In this document: positions 54,248-63,984 of the stretch, in pieces
Numbering within the stretch: the stretch's first letter is position 1
How the letters are laid out: the number at the start of each line of letters is the position of its first letter
DNA from: Alphaproteobacteria bacterium
GTDB taxonomy: Bacteria; Pseudomonadota; Alphaproteobacteria; UBA6615
Length of the DNA stretch: 64,000 bases
Assembly (NCBI GenBank): GCA_011087645.1
Contig: JAALLF010000002.1
Coordinates: 62,001 to 126,000 of the forward strand
Direction of reading: 5' to 3'
Notes under the pieces: model-generated
What the model was told of the DNA's origin: nothing
The model's input: the letters and a program-made list of their open reading frames with translations, nothing else
Databases searched by the model: none
Translations under genes and position numbers: made by a program

Positions 54248-55217
54248 TACCCCGCTATTTGAACGCGTTACGATTGTCGGTATCGGCCTGATCGGCTCGT
54301 CCTTGGCCCGCGCGCTCAAGGCCGGGGGATTGGCGGGTCACGTTGCAGCCCATGACGCCGATGCTGCCGCGCTCGCCACCGCCGAGGAACTCGGCGTCGC
54401 CGATAGCATCCATGGCGACGTGGTTGAGGCTGTCGCCGACGCCGATTTGGTGGTGCTGGCCATTCCGGTTGGCGTCTATGGCGCGATGGCGGCGGTGATG
54501 GGACCGCATCTCAAGGCGGGCGCCATCGTCACCGATGTGGGGTCGGTCAAGGAAGAGGTTATCCGCGCGATCAAACCGGCGTTGCCCGCCGGAACACATC
54601 TGGTGCCTGGCCATCCGGTCGCCGGTACCGAACATTCGGGCCCAGAGTCGGGCTTTGCCGAGCTGTTTCGCGATCGTTGGGCCATTCTCACCCCGGAAAA
54701 AGGCACTGATACAAAAGCCGTTGAGCGGGTTTCGGAGATGTGGCGGCGGGTCGGCAGCGATGTTGAAATCATGGATGCCGCCCACCATGACCGGGTGCTG
54801 GCGATCACCAGCCATCTGCCTCATTTGATCGCCTACACCATTGTTGCCACGGCGGCCGACCTTGAGGGCGAGTTGCAGATAGAGCGCCAGGGCGACGACG
54901 TGGTGACCACCGCCGAAGTGATCAAATACTCCGCCGGCGGGTTTCGCGACTTTACCCGTATTGCTGGCTCGAACCCGGTAATGTGGCGCGACGTGTTCTT
55001 GAGCAACAAGGACGCCGTGTTGGAAATGCTTGGCCGCTTCAGCGAGGACTTAACGGCGCTGCAGCGCGCGATCCGTTGGGACGATGGCGATCAGCTTGAG
55101 GCCCTGTTCACCCGCACCCGCGCGATTCGCCGTGGCGTTGTCGAAGCTGGACAGGCTGGCCGTTTTCAGTACACCGAGAACGGTGACGACGACGGCGAGA
55201 CCGACGACGACGCCTAG
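54240..55217 (+). CDS. tyrA: Prephenate/arogenate dehydrogenase
   Basis: 325 residues. NAD motif TIVGIGLIGSSLARALKAGG, VLAIPVGVYGAM, HPVAGTEHSGPESGFAELF and DAAHHDRVLAITSHLPHLIAY are typical of TyrA/cyclohexadienyl dehydrogenase. Last step of tyrosine synthesis. The C-terminus is acidic (EDGDDDGETDDDA-like). Coupled to hisC by an eight-base overlap. Confidence 0.95.
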   Translation: MTDTPLFERVTIVGIGLIGSSLARALKAGGLAGHVAAHDADAAALATAEELGVADSIHGDVVEAVADADLVVLAIPVGVYGAMAAVMGPHLKAGAIVTDVGSVKEEVIRAIKPALPAGTHLVPGHPVAGTEHSGPESGFAELFRDRWAILTPEKGTDTKAVERVSEMWRRVGSDVEIMDAAHHDRVLAITSHLPHLIAYTIVATAADLEGELQIERQGDDVVTTAEVIKYSAGGFRDFTRIAGSNPVMWRDVFLSNKDAVLEMLGRFSEDLTALQRAIRWDDGDQLEALFTRTRAIRRGVVEAGQAGRFQYTENGDDDGETDDDA

Positions 55218-55229
55218 CTTCGGCGCCTT

Positions 55230-56297
55230 TTATTCCCAGACGATCGGCGGCAGCTCGATCAGCGCGACGGGGCCCAGGCGCACGATTCGGTCTTGCAGGG
55301 TGATCGGGATTTCGGCGCGGTCCGGACCGCCATCGTCTGATGCTCTGGTTAAAACCGCCAAGGTGATTCGCGCGATGGCGGCATCGTTGGGGGTTATCGC
55401 GCCGGCTTCTTCCATCGCCGTAATGAATTTCCCAAACCCGGCGATGCGTGTTGCGAAAGACCCGGCAGGCTGAAGTTCGCTATCGAGCGCCAAGGTGCCA
55501 TTGGCGGTGATCCGCAGCGATTCCCACAGCAATTCGATCGAGGCGAACTCGACCGTGCCGCCGCCGTCACGCCAGGCGGTGAGGGTGGCAATATCAGTGG
55601 CGCCGGTATCCAATTCCCCCGTGACCTGCACGACTGTCGAAAACCTATCGACCAGCGGCCCCAAAATCTCTAGGGCCGTGCCCTTTAGGGCGTTGGGCGG
55701 CAAGCCGACACTGCGCGCCGTCAGGTCGAGGGCGAGTGAATCTCCTTGTGGCTGAACGGTCGCCGTTGGGGCGGACAACGTGACATCGAAGTTGCCGCGC
55801 TCGATCGTGATTGGCTCGGCCCAGGCGACAGGTGTCACGCGAACCCCGGCGAACTGACCGGTGAGTTGGTTGATCTTCTGATAATTTGCCGGGGGGAATA
55901 GGGCTTCTCCCTCCAGTGTTTCCGCTTCGATCAGCGCTGACCACGCGGCATCGCCTTGTGTGAAGTTTAGATCATGGGAGCCGGGGCTGACAAAATCGAC
56001 AGCGTTGGGGGTGATAGACGAGACCTTGAAGGTTAGGAACGACGGCTTCCAGATCGCCTGGCGGCCGCGCTGGCGGATCACCATTTGCGGAGTGTCGAAT
56101 TGGGTATCGATCCGTAACGGGAAGCCGGAGAATGTGAGCTCTTGCCAGGTCACGTCGGTGCCGTTTTCGCGTTGTATTTCGGCCCACTGATTAATCGCGG
56201 ACTTCGTCTGCTGGACAAAAAAGAACCAGCCGGCGGTCACCGTAATTGCCACCGTGATGGCGGTGACGGCGATGATTAGGATGAGACGGCGGCGCAT
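55230..56297 (-). CDS. DUF2125 family envelope protein
   Basis: 355 residues. One N-terminal membrane segment (about 5-26, LILIIAVTAITVAITVTAGW), then a long predicted beta-rich periplasmic region with family motifs WQELTFSGFPLRIDTQFDTP and SPGSHDLNFTQGDAAW. DUF2125 proteins are restricted to alphaproteobacteria and have no known function; the architecture recalls AsmA-like lipid-handling proteins. Convergent with tyrA. Confidence 0.87.
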   Translation of the reverse strand: MRRRLILIIAVTAITVAITVTAGWFFFVQQTKSAINQWAEIQRENGTDVTWQELTFSGFPLRIDTQFDTPQMVIRQRGRQAIWKPSFLTFKVSSITPNAVDFVSPGSHDLNFTQGDAAWSALIEAETLEGEALFPPANYQKINQLTGQFAGVRVTPVAWAEPITIERGNFDVTLSAPTATVQPQGDSLALDLTARSVGLPPNALKGTALEILGPLVDRFSTVVQVTGELDTGATDIATLTAWRDGGGTVEFASIELLWESLRITANGTLALDSELQPAGSFATRIAGFGKFITAMEEAGAITPNDAAIARITLAVLTRASDDGGPDRAEIPITLQDRIVRLGPVALIELPPIVWE

Positions 56298-56409
56298 TCT
56301 CTGGGTCGCTCCAAAAGACCTGCTACGAAATCCATATATACGCGGTGCCGCGACTCGGTCGAGACGATTGCCTCTTGCGTCGCAGCGCGCAGCCCCGTAT
56401 CTGGCCGCT

Positions 56410-57033
56410 ATGTCTCAACCCCAGCCCGACCTGCGCCATCTCACCGATCAGTATGAGCTGACCGAGGATGAGTTCGCCATCACCCTCGATGCGGTGATGG
56501 CGTCCCATCCAAGGCAAGACGATCTTTGGGTGTTCGGCTATGGCTCCCTGATGTGGCGTCCCGATTTTCCCCATCTGGAACGTCATTTTGGCATGGTGCA
56601 TGGCTTTCACCGCGCCTTTTGTATCTATTCCCACGTTCATCGTGGCACCCGCGCGCGGCCCGGTCTGGTGCTCGGGCTCGATAATGGCGGTTGTTGCAAG
56701 GGGGTCGCCTACCGGGTGCGGCCCGACGATGCCGAAGCTGTTGTGAAATATCTTATTGCGCGCGAGATGGTCACCCGGGTCTATACGCCGCGCTGGGTCA
56801 CCGTGCGGATCGGCGATCGGAGGGTGCGCGCGCATACCTACACGGCCGCTCACAACCATGTGCAATATGCCGGCAAACTGGCGCCCGAGGCAGCGGCGCG
56901 CTGTATCAGAAACAATAATGGGCGCAGCGGAAACAACAGCGAATATCTGCGCAACACCGTGACCCATTTGGAAGAATTGGGCATCGATACAGCAGCGCTA
57001 CGCGATTTGGAGACATTGGTGGCGGACGATTAG
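56410..57033 (+). CDS. chaC: Gamma-glutamylcyclotransferase, ChaC type
   Basis: 207 residues. FGYGSLMWRPDFPHLERHFG is the ChaC glycine-rich substrate loop; GVAYRVRPDDAEAVVKYL contains the region of the catalytic glutamate, and QYAGKLAPEAAARCI and NSEYLRNTVTHLEELGI close the fold. ChaC enzymes break glutathione into 5-oxoproline and Cys-Gly. ATG 56410 (MSQPQPDLRH) is chosen over a longer open frame. Confidence 0.92.
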   Translation: MSQPQPDLRHLTDQYELTEDEFAITLDAVMASHPRQDDLWVFGYGSLMWRPDFPHLERHFGMVHGFHRAFCIYSHVHRGTRARPGLVLGLDNGGCCKGVAYRVRPDDAEAVVKYLIAREMVTRVYTPRWVTVRIGDRRVRAHTYTAAHNHVQYAGKLAPEAAARCIRNNNGRSGNNSEYLRNTVTHLEELGIDTAALRDLETLVADD

Positions 57034-57043
57034 ACGCGCCGTG

Positions 57044-59317
57044 TCAGCTACATTTGGAATAATCGCAGGCGGTGCAGACGTCGCAGTTTTCCTGGCGGGT
57101 TAGGGCGAATTCACCGCATTTCGGGCAGGCGCGGCCCGCCCGTGGGCTCACTTGCCCGATGGCGTCGCCGACGGCTTTCGGAACTTCATGGAGAATGCGT
57201 TGCCGCTCTTCGCGCGATTGGGGCAGGAAACCGATATCGACCATATGTTGTTCGATCACTTCGCCAATCGCCGCCAATAGCGATGGCACATAGTGCCCGT
57301 CCATCCATTGGCCGCCACGCGGATCGAACACGGCTTTGAGTTCCTCGACGACGAAGGACACATCGCCGCCGCGCCGGAAGACCGCGCTGATCATCCGCGT
57401 GAGTGCCACCGTCCAGGCGTAATGTTCCATATTCTTCGAGTTGATGAACACTTCGAAGGGCACCCGCCGGGTGTCGCGGACAATGTCGTTGAGGGTGATG
57501 TAGATCGCATGATCGCTGTCCGGCCAGCGGATTTTATAGGTCTTGCCGGGCAACGCCTCGGGACGTTCTAGGGGCTCGGTCATATAGACGATGTCGCCAG
57601 ACTCCGTCGGATGGGATTCCACGGGAGCGCGGGGTTCCAAGACGGCGCCGCGCACTTTCGAGGGCCGGTAGGTTGTGCAGCCTTTACAGCCGGTCTCGTA
57701 AGCCAGCGTGTAAATGTCCTGAAATTCCTCGAACGATATGTCTTGCGGACAGTTGATGGTTTTCGAGATCGAGCTGTCGATATATTTCTGCGCCGCGGCC
57801 TGCATCACCACATGATCGCGCGGGGTAAGTTGGTGCGTGTCGACGAACGCCTCGGGCAGCGCCGCGGCGCCGAACTTGTCGCGGAACGTTTGATAGGCGT
57901 AGTCGGCGATTTCCACGGTCTGGCGGCTGCCGTCGGGTTGCAGGATATGGCGGGTTTGTTCGAAGCTGAAAACCGGTTCGATGCCCGACGACACATTGCC
58001 GGCAAATAGCGAAATCGTGCCGGTTGGGGCGATCGAGGTGAGCAAGCCATTACGCAAACCGTGTTTGGCGATGGCCGCGCGCACATCGTCGTCGAGGCGC
58101 GCGGCGAAGACGCCGGCAAGATAGGCCTCACGCTCGAACAGCGGAAAGGGGCCTTTCTCCGCCGCTAGTTCGCTGGACGCCAAATAGGCTTCGCGCACCA
58201 ACAGGCGCAGCCACGTTTCAGTCTGCGCTACCGCCGCGTCGCTGCCATAGCGTAGACCGCACATGATCAGCGCGTCGGCCAGCCCGGTCACGCCCAGGCC
58301 GATGCGCCGCTTGGCTGTCGCCTCGTGCCGCTGCCGCGCCAGGGGAAACCGCGATGCATCGATGGCGTTGTCGAGCATTCGCACCGCGTTGTGAACCAAT
58401 TCAGCCAGGCCTGGCGCGTCGATATGGGCATCGTTGGTGAACGGCGATTGCACCAAGGCCGCCAGATTGATCGAGCCCAGCAGGCAGGCGCCGTACGGTG
58501 GCAGGGGCTGTTCGCCGCAGGGATTGGTCGAATGGATTGCTTCGCAATAGCTGAGGTTGTTTTGGGTGTTGATACGGTCGATGAACAGAACGCCGGGCTC
58601 GGCATAATCGTAGGTGGCGCGCATGATTTGCTGCCACAGGTCACGGGCCTGCAGGGTTTTGTAAGTCGTGCCGTCGAAGGTTAGCGGCCAGGGCTCGTCG
58701 TCGCGGACCGCGTCCATGAAGGCGTCGGTCACCAGGACGGAGAGGTTGAACATGGCGAGGCGTCCCGCCGTTTGTTTGGCGGTAATGAATGCTTCGATAT
58801 CTGGATGGTCGCAGCGCAGGGTCGCCATCATCGCGCCGCGGCGGTGCCCCGCCGACATGATGGTGCGGCACATAGCGTCCCAGACTTCCATAAAGCTGAC
58901 CGGCCCCGATGCGTCGGCGCCGACGCCGGCAACCGCTGCTCCCTTTGGGCGCAAAGTCGAGAAGTCGTAACCGATGCCGCCGCCTTGCTGCAGGGTGAGC
59001 GCGGCCTCGCGCAGATGCTCGAAGATGCCGCTCATATCGTCGGGGACCGTTCCCATGACGAAGCAGTTGAACAAGGTGACGTTACGCTCGGTTCCCGCGC
59101 CAGCGAGAATGCGTCCGGCGGGTAAAAAGCGGAAATCGCTCAATGCGTTAGCGAATATCGCCGACCAATGGTCGCTGTCGTCTTCGCCTACCGCCAGTGC
59201 CTCGGCAACCCGATGCCAACTGTCGGCCACAGAATTATCCACAGGGGCGCCGTCGGCCTCTTTTAGCCGGTATTTGAGGTTCCAGATATGTTCGGCAATA
59301 GGAATCACGACCGTCAT
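57044..59317 (-). CDS. nrdJ: B12-dependent ribonucleotide reductase (class II)
   Basis: 757 residues. Adenosylcobalamin-dependent reductase making deoxyribonucleotides without oxygen-sensitive metal cofactors. Seen: LFNCFVMGTVPDDMSGIF, GGGIGYDFSTLRPKGAAV, NPCGEQPLPPYGACLLGSINL (the cysteine shared by RNR active sites) and IAPTGTISLFAGNVSSGIEP. The C-terminal zinc-ribbon CPKCGEFALTRQENCDVC plus CDYSKCS is characteristic of this NrdJ group. No class Ia/b genes are in the window. Two CTATAG boxes lie just upstream. Confidence 0.95.
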   Translation of the reverse strand: MTVVIPIAEHIWNLKYRLKEADGAPVDNSVADSWHRVAEALAVGEDDSDHWSAIFANALSDFRFLPAGRILAGAGTERNVTLFNCFVMGTVPDDMSGIFEHLREAALTLQQGGGIGYDFSTLRPKGAAVAGVGADASGPVSFMEVWDAMCRTIMSAGHRRGAMMATLRCDHPDIEAFITAKQTAGRLAMFNLSVLVTDAFMDAVRDDEPWPLTFDGTTYKTLQARDLWQQIMRATYDYAEPGVLFIDRINTQNNLSYCEAIHSTNPCGEQPLPPYGACLLGSINLAALVQSPFTNDAHIDAPGLAELVHNAVRMLDNAIDASRFPLARQRHEATAKRRIGLGVTGLADALIMCGLRYGSDAAVAQTETWLRLLVREAYLASSELAAEKGPFPLFEREAYLAGVFAARLDDDVRAAIAKHGLRNGLLTSIAPTGTISLFAGNVSSGIEPVFSFEQTRHILQPDGSRQTVEIADYAYQTFRDKFGAAALPEAFVDTHQLTPRDHVVMQAAAQKYIDSSISKTINCPQDISFEEFQDIYTLAYETGCKGCTTYRPSKVRGAVLEPRAPVESHPTESGDIVYMTEPLERPEALPGKTYKIRWPDSDHAIYITLNDIVRDTRRVPFEVFINSKNMEHYAWTVALTRMISAVFRRGGDVSFVVEELKAVFDPRGGQWMDGHYVPSLLAAIGEVIEQHMVDIGFLPQSREERQRILHEVPKAVGDAIGQVSPRAGRACPKCGEFALTRQENCDVCTACDYSKCS

Positions 59318-59351
59318 CCAAATGAAATATTAAATATGGTTAACGTTTCGA

Positions 59352-59368
59352 CTATAGGAAAACTATAG
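59352..59368. promoter_or_regulatory. Paired CTATAG boxes upstream of nrdJ
   Basis: Two CTATAG palindromes (59352-59357 and 59363-59368), 11 bases (one helix turn) apart, 35-51 bases before the nrdJ start. Placing and AT-rich symmetry fit an operator; NrdR boxes have a similar AT-rich core, but these do not match the full NrdR consensus. TATATA at 59402-59407 could be a -10 element further upstream; an AAACCA/TGGTTT palindrome follows at 59424-59436. Confidence 0.4.
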
Positions 59369-59525
59369 CACCAAGTTAGCCTGTAAGCTGTTGCTCCCCT
59401 GTATATAAGTCACAACTTCGTACAAACCATTGGTTTGGTGTCGCTGTTCGAGTAAATGCCCAAGATTACTTTATCGTAGCGATGGATACTCGGTAGGGGG
59501 CGCCGGTGTCGTTAATTCCACAAGG

Positions 59526-60296
59526 TTATCCACAAGGCTGAGCCGGGTCGTCAGGAGCCATTGTTTTTTCAGGAAAAAATTGCTGCAGCGCCTCACCATG
59601 GAGTTTGTCGGCCGTTCCTTCGATCGCTGCTTCTAGATCTCGCATGAACTGACGCCGATCACCGCCGGGCGGGATCGGTTCTAGATATTCGACCGTGATC
59701 GTGCCGGGATTGAAACGCAGAGAGCGGCGCGGCCAGAACAGGCCGGAATTGAGCGCGATGGGCACGACGGGCAGATCGAGCGCGCTATAAAGCGCCGCGA
59801 TACCAGGGTGATAGGGGTGGCGCGTGCCGGGCTTGGTCCTGGTGCCTTCCGGGTAGATCACGATCGGCCGACCCTCGGCGACCCGCGCCTTGGTTTGCGC
59901 CACCATTTGTTTTAACGCCGCGCTGCCGCCCTTTCGGTCGACGGCGATGTGCCGGACCCGTCGTAGGCACCAGCCGAATATGGGGATCTGCGTCAGTTCC
60001 TTTTTCAAAACCACCGCCGGGTCGCGAGCCAACAAATTGACCGCCAGCGTGTCCCATGCCGATTGATGCTTCATGGCGAAGATCACCGGGCCGTCGGGCA
60101 GCAGATCCAAACCGCGGACCTGGTGGGTGATGCCGACCGTTATGCGCAGAATGCCAAAGGCGCCTCTGACCCAGAACCGGCCATAGGCCAAGACCCCGCG
60201 CGGCGGACCGAGGAGCAGCGGCAGGACGCCGATGGCGAGCAAGCTGGTCCAACCGTAAAACAAAATAGTAAAGGCGAGGGCACGAAACGTTTGCAT
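59526..60296 (-). CDS. plsC: 1-acyl-sn-glycerol-3-phosphate acyltransferase
   Basis: 256 residues. One or two N-terminal membrane helices (about 4-35) then the acyltransferase motif MKHQSAWDTLAVNLL (H-x4-D), IPIFGWCLRRVRHIAVDRKG, YPEGTRTKPGTRHPYHPGI and PVVPIALNSGLFWPR. Makes phosphatidic acid in phospholipid synthesis. ATG 60296 (MQTFRALAF) is used; an upstream extension is not conserved. Third gene after ftsE-ftsX-ydcF on the same strand. Confidence 0.95.
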   Translation of the reverse strand: MQTFRALAFTILFYGWTSLLAIGVLPLLLGPPRGVLAYGRFWVRGAFGILRITVGITHQVRGLDLLPDGPVIFAMKHQSAWDTLAVNLLARDPAVVLKKELTQIPIFGWCLRRVRHIAVDRKGGSAALKQMVAQTKARVAEGRPIVIYPEGTRTKPGTRHPYHPGIAALYSALDLPVVPIALNSGLFWPRRSLRFNPGTITVEYLEPIPPGGDRRQFMRDLEAAIEGTADKLHGEALQQFFPEKTMAPDDPAQPCG

Positions 60297-60319
60297 CTGA
60301 TGACGGAACGAAACGCCGA

Positions 60320-60937
60320 TTATGGAGTGAGTAGCGTGCGCGCGCGGGTGGCGAGATATTTGCTGTACTCGGCCGCTAAAAGTTGGATCGTGCCGGGCCA
60401 GCGCCACCAATCGTCGAGATGGACATTGGCCGGATGGACCACCCGCGGCTTAATGTCGGCGTCGGGCAACGCTTCGCGAAATTCCACCAGGCTGCGCGGC
60501 ATATGATAATTGGCGGTCACGATATAAAGCGAGGTGAACCCCTGCGACTCCATCCAGCGGGCGGTTTCGGTGGCGTTGCCGAATGTATTGTCGGCATTGT
60601 GGCCCAAGGCAATGCAGCAATCCATCGTCGTGCCGTCGATCTGCCGGTTTTGCAGCAAAGCGGTTTTATCGACGCCGGGGTCGACGCCAGAAATGAACAG
60701 CCGGGCCGCATCCCCGCGTTTGAATAAGCTCAACCCCAATTCCAACCGACCGCCGCCGCCAGTTAAAACGACGATAGCGTCGGCCTTTTGTTGCAACTCC
60801 GCAGAGGGTAGGGCGCGCGGTATTTTGTCCAGATATAGGAAAAAGCCGGCCGCCCACAGGCCTGCCAGTAGGACGATCAGCATCCCGAATTTCGTGGCGA
60901 ACCCTGAAGAGCGCCGCCGTTTTCTGCGCTGTCTCAT
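60320..60937 (-). CDS. YdcF-family (DUF218) membrane-anchored protein
   Basis: 205 residues. A basic N-terminus, one membrane segment (about 15-36) and the DUF218 domain with ADAIVVLTGGGGRLELGLSLF, ARLFISGVDPGVDK, CCIALGHNADNTFGNATETA and FTSLYIVTANYHMPRSLVEF. Family members such as SanA/ElyC affect envelope integrity; a defined enzymatic role is lacking. Starts 10 bases after ftsX, stop 23 bases before plsC. Confidence 0.88.
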   Translation of the reverse strand: MRQRRKRRRSSGFATKFGMLIVLLAGLWAAGFFLYLDKIPRALPSAELQQKADAIVVLTGGGGRLELGLSLFKRGDAARLFISGVDPGVDKTALLQNRQIDGTTMDCCIALGHNADNTFGNATETARWMESQGFTSLYIVTANYHMPRSLVEFREALPDADIKPRVVHPANVHLDDWWRWPGTIQLLAAEYSKYLATRARTLLTP

Positions 60938-60947
60938 TTTGTTCGGG

Positions 60948-61820
60948 TCATGGCATTCCGGCCAGCGCGCGCAACACGGTTACCCGCGCGGTCGCCATGG
61001 CGATCACCACCGCGGCAATCGGCACGATTATCAGCAGAGGCCACTGCGCCAGCGACAGCGGCGCCGATGGCAGTAGCGCGACGTCGATACCGGCGCTCAT
61101 GGTCGCCAAGAGAATAAGCACAATGATCGCCGCGGCGCTGCCGATGATGCCGCCGCGTATTCCCAGCATCATTGCCTGCATTTGAAACTGCCGGGCGATA
61201 TAGGCGTCTCGCGCGCCCATCACGTGCAACAGGTTGATGATTGCGGCGTGCACCGCCAGCCCGCTGCGGGTGGCGAATATGACCGCGGCGATGGCTGTCA
61301 AACCGATCAAGCCCAAAATCGCGAAAGCAACCCATTCAACGGTGCGAGCCACCCGGATGAGCTGCTGCAGCCACACCCGATGATCGTCGACGATGACGCC
61401 GGGGGCGATTTTTGTGAGCTTGTCGGTGAGCAGATTGACGTCGAACACGGCGCCGGCCTCGGTCTCGACGTCGATCACCGCCGGCAACGGCAGCTCGAGG
61501 TCGCTATCCAGGACGCCGAGCCAGGGCTCGACCAGCGCGCGCGTAGCCTCATCGCTCAAGATTTCGGCCTGGGCGATACCCGGTGTCTCGGTCAAGGTTT
61601 CGGCCAGGCGGGTCAGCGTTTTCGGGCCCGCTTTGTCGGCGGGTACCTGTACGGTGATGCGGCCGCTCAAATTATTATCCCAGCGGTCGATGGCACCGCC
61701 GACGGCGGTGGTCGCTGCCAGCGCCAATGCGCCTAAAAAGACCATCAGCGCGACGATCCATGGCACAAACCGGGTGGCCTGATCGCGCTCAAACGGCAAA
61801 TCAGCGCGGAACCGGATCAT
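60948..61820 (-). CDS. ftsX: Cell division permease FtsX
   Basis: 290 residues with four membrane segments: one near 20-42, then three near 165-290. The large extracytoplasmic loop (about 45-160) shows the ftsX-like substructure (ITVQVPADKAG...AQAEILSDEATRALVEPWLG). FtsEX links septal ring assembly to cell-wall hydrolysis, in many bacteria through EnvC-type proteins, and envC is present in this window at 4141-5433. Overlaps ftsE by four bases. Confidence 0.93.
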   Translation of the reverse strand: MIRFRADLPFERDQATRFVPWIVALMVFLGALALAATTAVGGAIDRWDNNLSGRITVQVPADKAGPKTLTRLAETLTETPGIAQAEILSDEATRALVEPWLGVLDSDLELPLPAVIDVETEAGAVFDVNLLTDKLTKIAPGVIVDDHRVWLQQLIRVARTVEWVAFAILGLIGLTAIAAVIFATRSGLAVHAAIINLLHVMGARDAYIARQFQMQAMMLGIRGGIIGSAAAIIVLILLATMSAGIDVALLPSAPLSLAQWPLLIIVPIAAVVIAMATARVTVLRALAGMP

Positions 61821-62506
61821 GAGGCCGCCTCCAAACGCTCCGCGCGGCCGGCGACAATGTCCAGTTCGCCATCGTTCAACCGCAGCACGGGATGACCGAA
61901 TTTCTGCAGTAGCGCTTCGTTATGGGTGGCGATGACGATCGTCGTGCCGTTTTTGTTGAGCTCTTCGAACAGATACATCAAGCGCAGCGCGATGCGGTCA
62001 TCGACATTCCCTGTCGGCTCGTCCGCCAGCAGAAGGCGCGGGCTGTTAATGATCGCGCGCGCTATGGCCACGCGTTGCTGTTGCCCACCGGAAAGGGTCG
62101 GCGGTTTGGCATCTAAATGGTCGCCCAGCCCGACCCAAACCAGCAGTTCGCGAACATGCTCGTCGATGGTGCTTTGTTTGATATTGGCGACGCGCAACGG
62201 CAAGGCAACATTCTCGACCGCGCTCAAATGGTCAATGAGCCGGAACTCTTGAAAGACAACGCCGATTTGACGGCGCAAGTGCGGAAGTTCCGATCGTGGG
62301 GTCAGAGAAATATCGTGGTCGAGCAAATGGACGAGGCCGCGGGTTGGGCGCAGCGCGAGATACATCAATTTGAGAAGGGTGGTTTTCCCGGCACCGCTGG
62401 GCCCGGTTAGGAAATGGATCGAGCCGGGTTCGAGCGCGAAGTTTATATCGCGAAGAATTTCCGGTCCGATACCGTAGCGCATCCCGACGTTTTCAAAACG
62501 CAACAC
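61817..62506 (-). CDS. ftsE: Cell division ATP-binding protein FtsE
   Basis: 229 residues. Walker [21 protein letters not shown], signature [19 protein letters not shown], Walker [15 protein letters not shown] and the His switch in IATHNEALL. The family begins [M]-[LIV]-RFENV, so I use GTG 62506 ([12 protein letters not shown]) instead of a longer frame starting at TTG 62548. Coupled to ftsX. Confidence 0.94.
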   Translation of the reverse strand: MLRFENVGMRYGIGPEILRDINFALEPGSIHFLTGPSGAGKTTLLKLMYLALRPTRGLVHLLDHDISLTPRSELPHLRRQIGVVFQEFRLIDHLSAVENVALPLRVANIKQSTIDEHVRELLVWVGLGDHLDAKPPTLSGGQQQRVAIARAIINSPRLLLADEPTGNVDDRIALRLMYLFEELNKNGTTIVIATHNEALLQKFGHPVLRLNDGELDIVAGRAERLEAAS

Positions 62507-62781
62507 GGCAATGACGGCTCCCTTTTTCCCCGGCGTTGGAGCGCGCAATCCTCACGAAAAGGACCGACTCGGAACTCCAATGCCACTCAAGTTGGCACGT
62601 CGTCAGGCCTCCGTAAAGACGGTGCAGATGGCGCTGGGCGCGCGGATTATGCCTACCCATGGGGTATCGATAATTTTGGCTCTTGCGGCGCATGCTCATT
62701 TGCTCGAAATTCCTATCAACGTGACGGATTCGTGTGATGAACGCGGAAGTGTCGCGCCGTATGCAGCTTGGCGGAACTTCT

Positions 62782-63444
62782 ATGATTCTCGGTTGCCCAG
62801 AGTGCAATACCCGATTTGCCATTGACGCGCAGGCGCTGCGTCCCGACGGCAGAAAGGTCAAATGCGGCAAGTGCGACCATGTTTGGTACGAGGAACCGCC
62901 GTCGCCGAGCGCGGCCGAGCCGATCAGCGTCACGCCCCTGGAACCCGAAGAGCAATCTTCGATTCCCACCCCGAATTTGCCAGCGCTAACCCGGGCGGAC
63001 CAGAAACGCACCGCCGGTGCGGCTTGGGTCATGGTCGTCTTTTTGCTGGTCGTCGTGGGGGCTTTGGCGTGGTTTGGCCGCGAGTCGATTGCGCGGGCTT
63101 GGCCGCCGGCCGAGATTATCTACGCTTCGGTCGGCATCAGCGCTTTTCCCCCAGCTGGCGCAGGCTTCGCCATTGAGCTGAATTTAAAGAAAGAAGAAAA
63201 TGAAAGTAAACTGGAGATCTTCGGCGAGGTCTCGAACATTACGGACAAAAACCGCGCTTTGCCGCCGATGTACGCCATTCTGGAAGACGACGAAGGTACC
63301 CAGTTCCACCATTGGGTTGTGACGGTCGACGTAGATTCGCTTGGTCCCGGCGATAAGGTGCCATTTTCCACAGAAATCGACCCAATGCCTGACCGAACCA
63401 AGAATGTTAATGTTTCCTTTACTATTCCTGCCGACAATCAATAA
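62782..63444 (+). CDS. MJ0042-type zinc-ribbon membrane protein
   Basis: 220 residues. N-terminal zinc finger with the MJ0042 pattern ILGCPECNTRFAIDAQALRP and VKCGKCDHVWYEEPP, then a disordered Pro/Ser linker, one membrane segment (about 90-112, GAAWVMVVFLLVVVGALAWF) and a DUF3426-like periplasmic domain. Starts at 62782 (MILGCPEC) rather than at ATG 62734. It is divergent from ftsE across a 275-base gap that holds only a TGCCA/TGGCA inverted repeat (62581-62597). Function unknown. Confidence 0.85.
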   Translation: MILGCPECNTRFAIDAQALRPDGRKVKCGKCDHVWYEEPPSPSAAEPISVTPLEPEEQSSIPTPNLPALTRADQKRTAGAAWVMVVFLLVVVGALAWFGRESIARAWPPAEIIYASVGISAFPPAGAGFAIELNLKKEENESKLEIFGEVSNITDKNRALPPMYAILEDDEGTQFHHWVVTVDVDSLGPGDKVPFSTEIDPMPDRTKNVNVSFTIPADNQ

Positions 63445-63591
63445 TCCGTCGAACGGGGCGCGAATCGCGCTCAAACCGGGCGATTTCGCCCTCTCGTGAC
63501 ACGGTGAGTTCACGCAACCAGATAGGGTGCGTGGCGGTATTGGTGGCGCCATGACGCGCTGCCGCTTCTCGGGGGAGGAGGATCACAGTTC

Positions 63592-63984
63592 GTGGCACGT
63601 GTTTTAATTGCAGAAGATGATATGGCGGTCCGAGAGTTTGTGAGCCGTGCGCTGGCCCATGGTGGCCATGAGGTTGAGGCGGCGAGCGACGGTTTGGAGG
63701 CTTTGGGTGTATTGGACGAAGCGAGCTTCGATTTGCTGGTGACCGATATCGTCATGCCCAATCTCGACGGCATCGCCTTGGCGCTTAAAGTCGCCAAGGA
63801 CTATCCGCGCATGCCGGTTCTATTGATGACCGGTTACGCCGCCGAGCGTCAGCGCGCGCACAATCTCGACGTTTTGATCCACGACGTTATCACCAAGCCG
63901 TTCACCTTGAACGAGATTTGCGCTGCGGCCGAAGAGGCGTTGGCGACGCGCATCGGCCCCACCGCCGTAAATACGGCGCACTAG
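63592..63984 (+). CDS. CpdR-like single-domain response regulator
   Basis: 130 residues, a stand-alone receiver domain. The acidic pocket is AEDD at residues 7-10 and the phospho-acceptor is the Asp in LLVTDIVMPNLDG near residue 51; MTGYAAERQR holds the conserved Thr and TKPF the Lys. It resembles CpdR, the ClpXP adaptor that times proteolysis of cell-cycle proteins in alphaproteobacteria. Starts at GTG 63592, with GGGGGAGG upstream. The 147-base gap before it holds two short GC hairpins (63458-63470 and 63478-63491). Confidence 0.85.
   Translation: MARVLIAEDDMAVREFVSRALAHGGHEVEAASDGLEALGVLDEASFDLLVTDIVMPNLDGIALALKVAKDYPRMPVLLMTGYAAERQRAHNLDVLIHDVITKPFTLNEICAAAEEALATRIGPTAVNTAH

Noticed and set aside
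59318..59525. Cobalamin riboswitch upstream of nrdJ
   Set aside because: The enzyme uses B12, but no B12-box (GCCACTG core) or matching helix pattern was seen in the 208-base gap.
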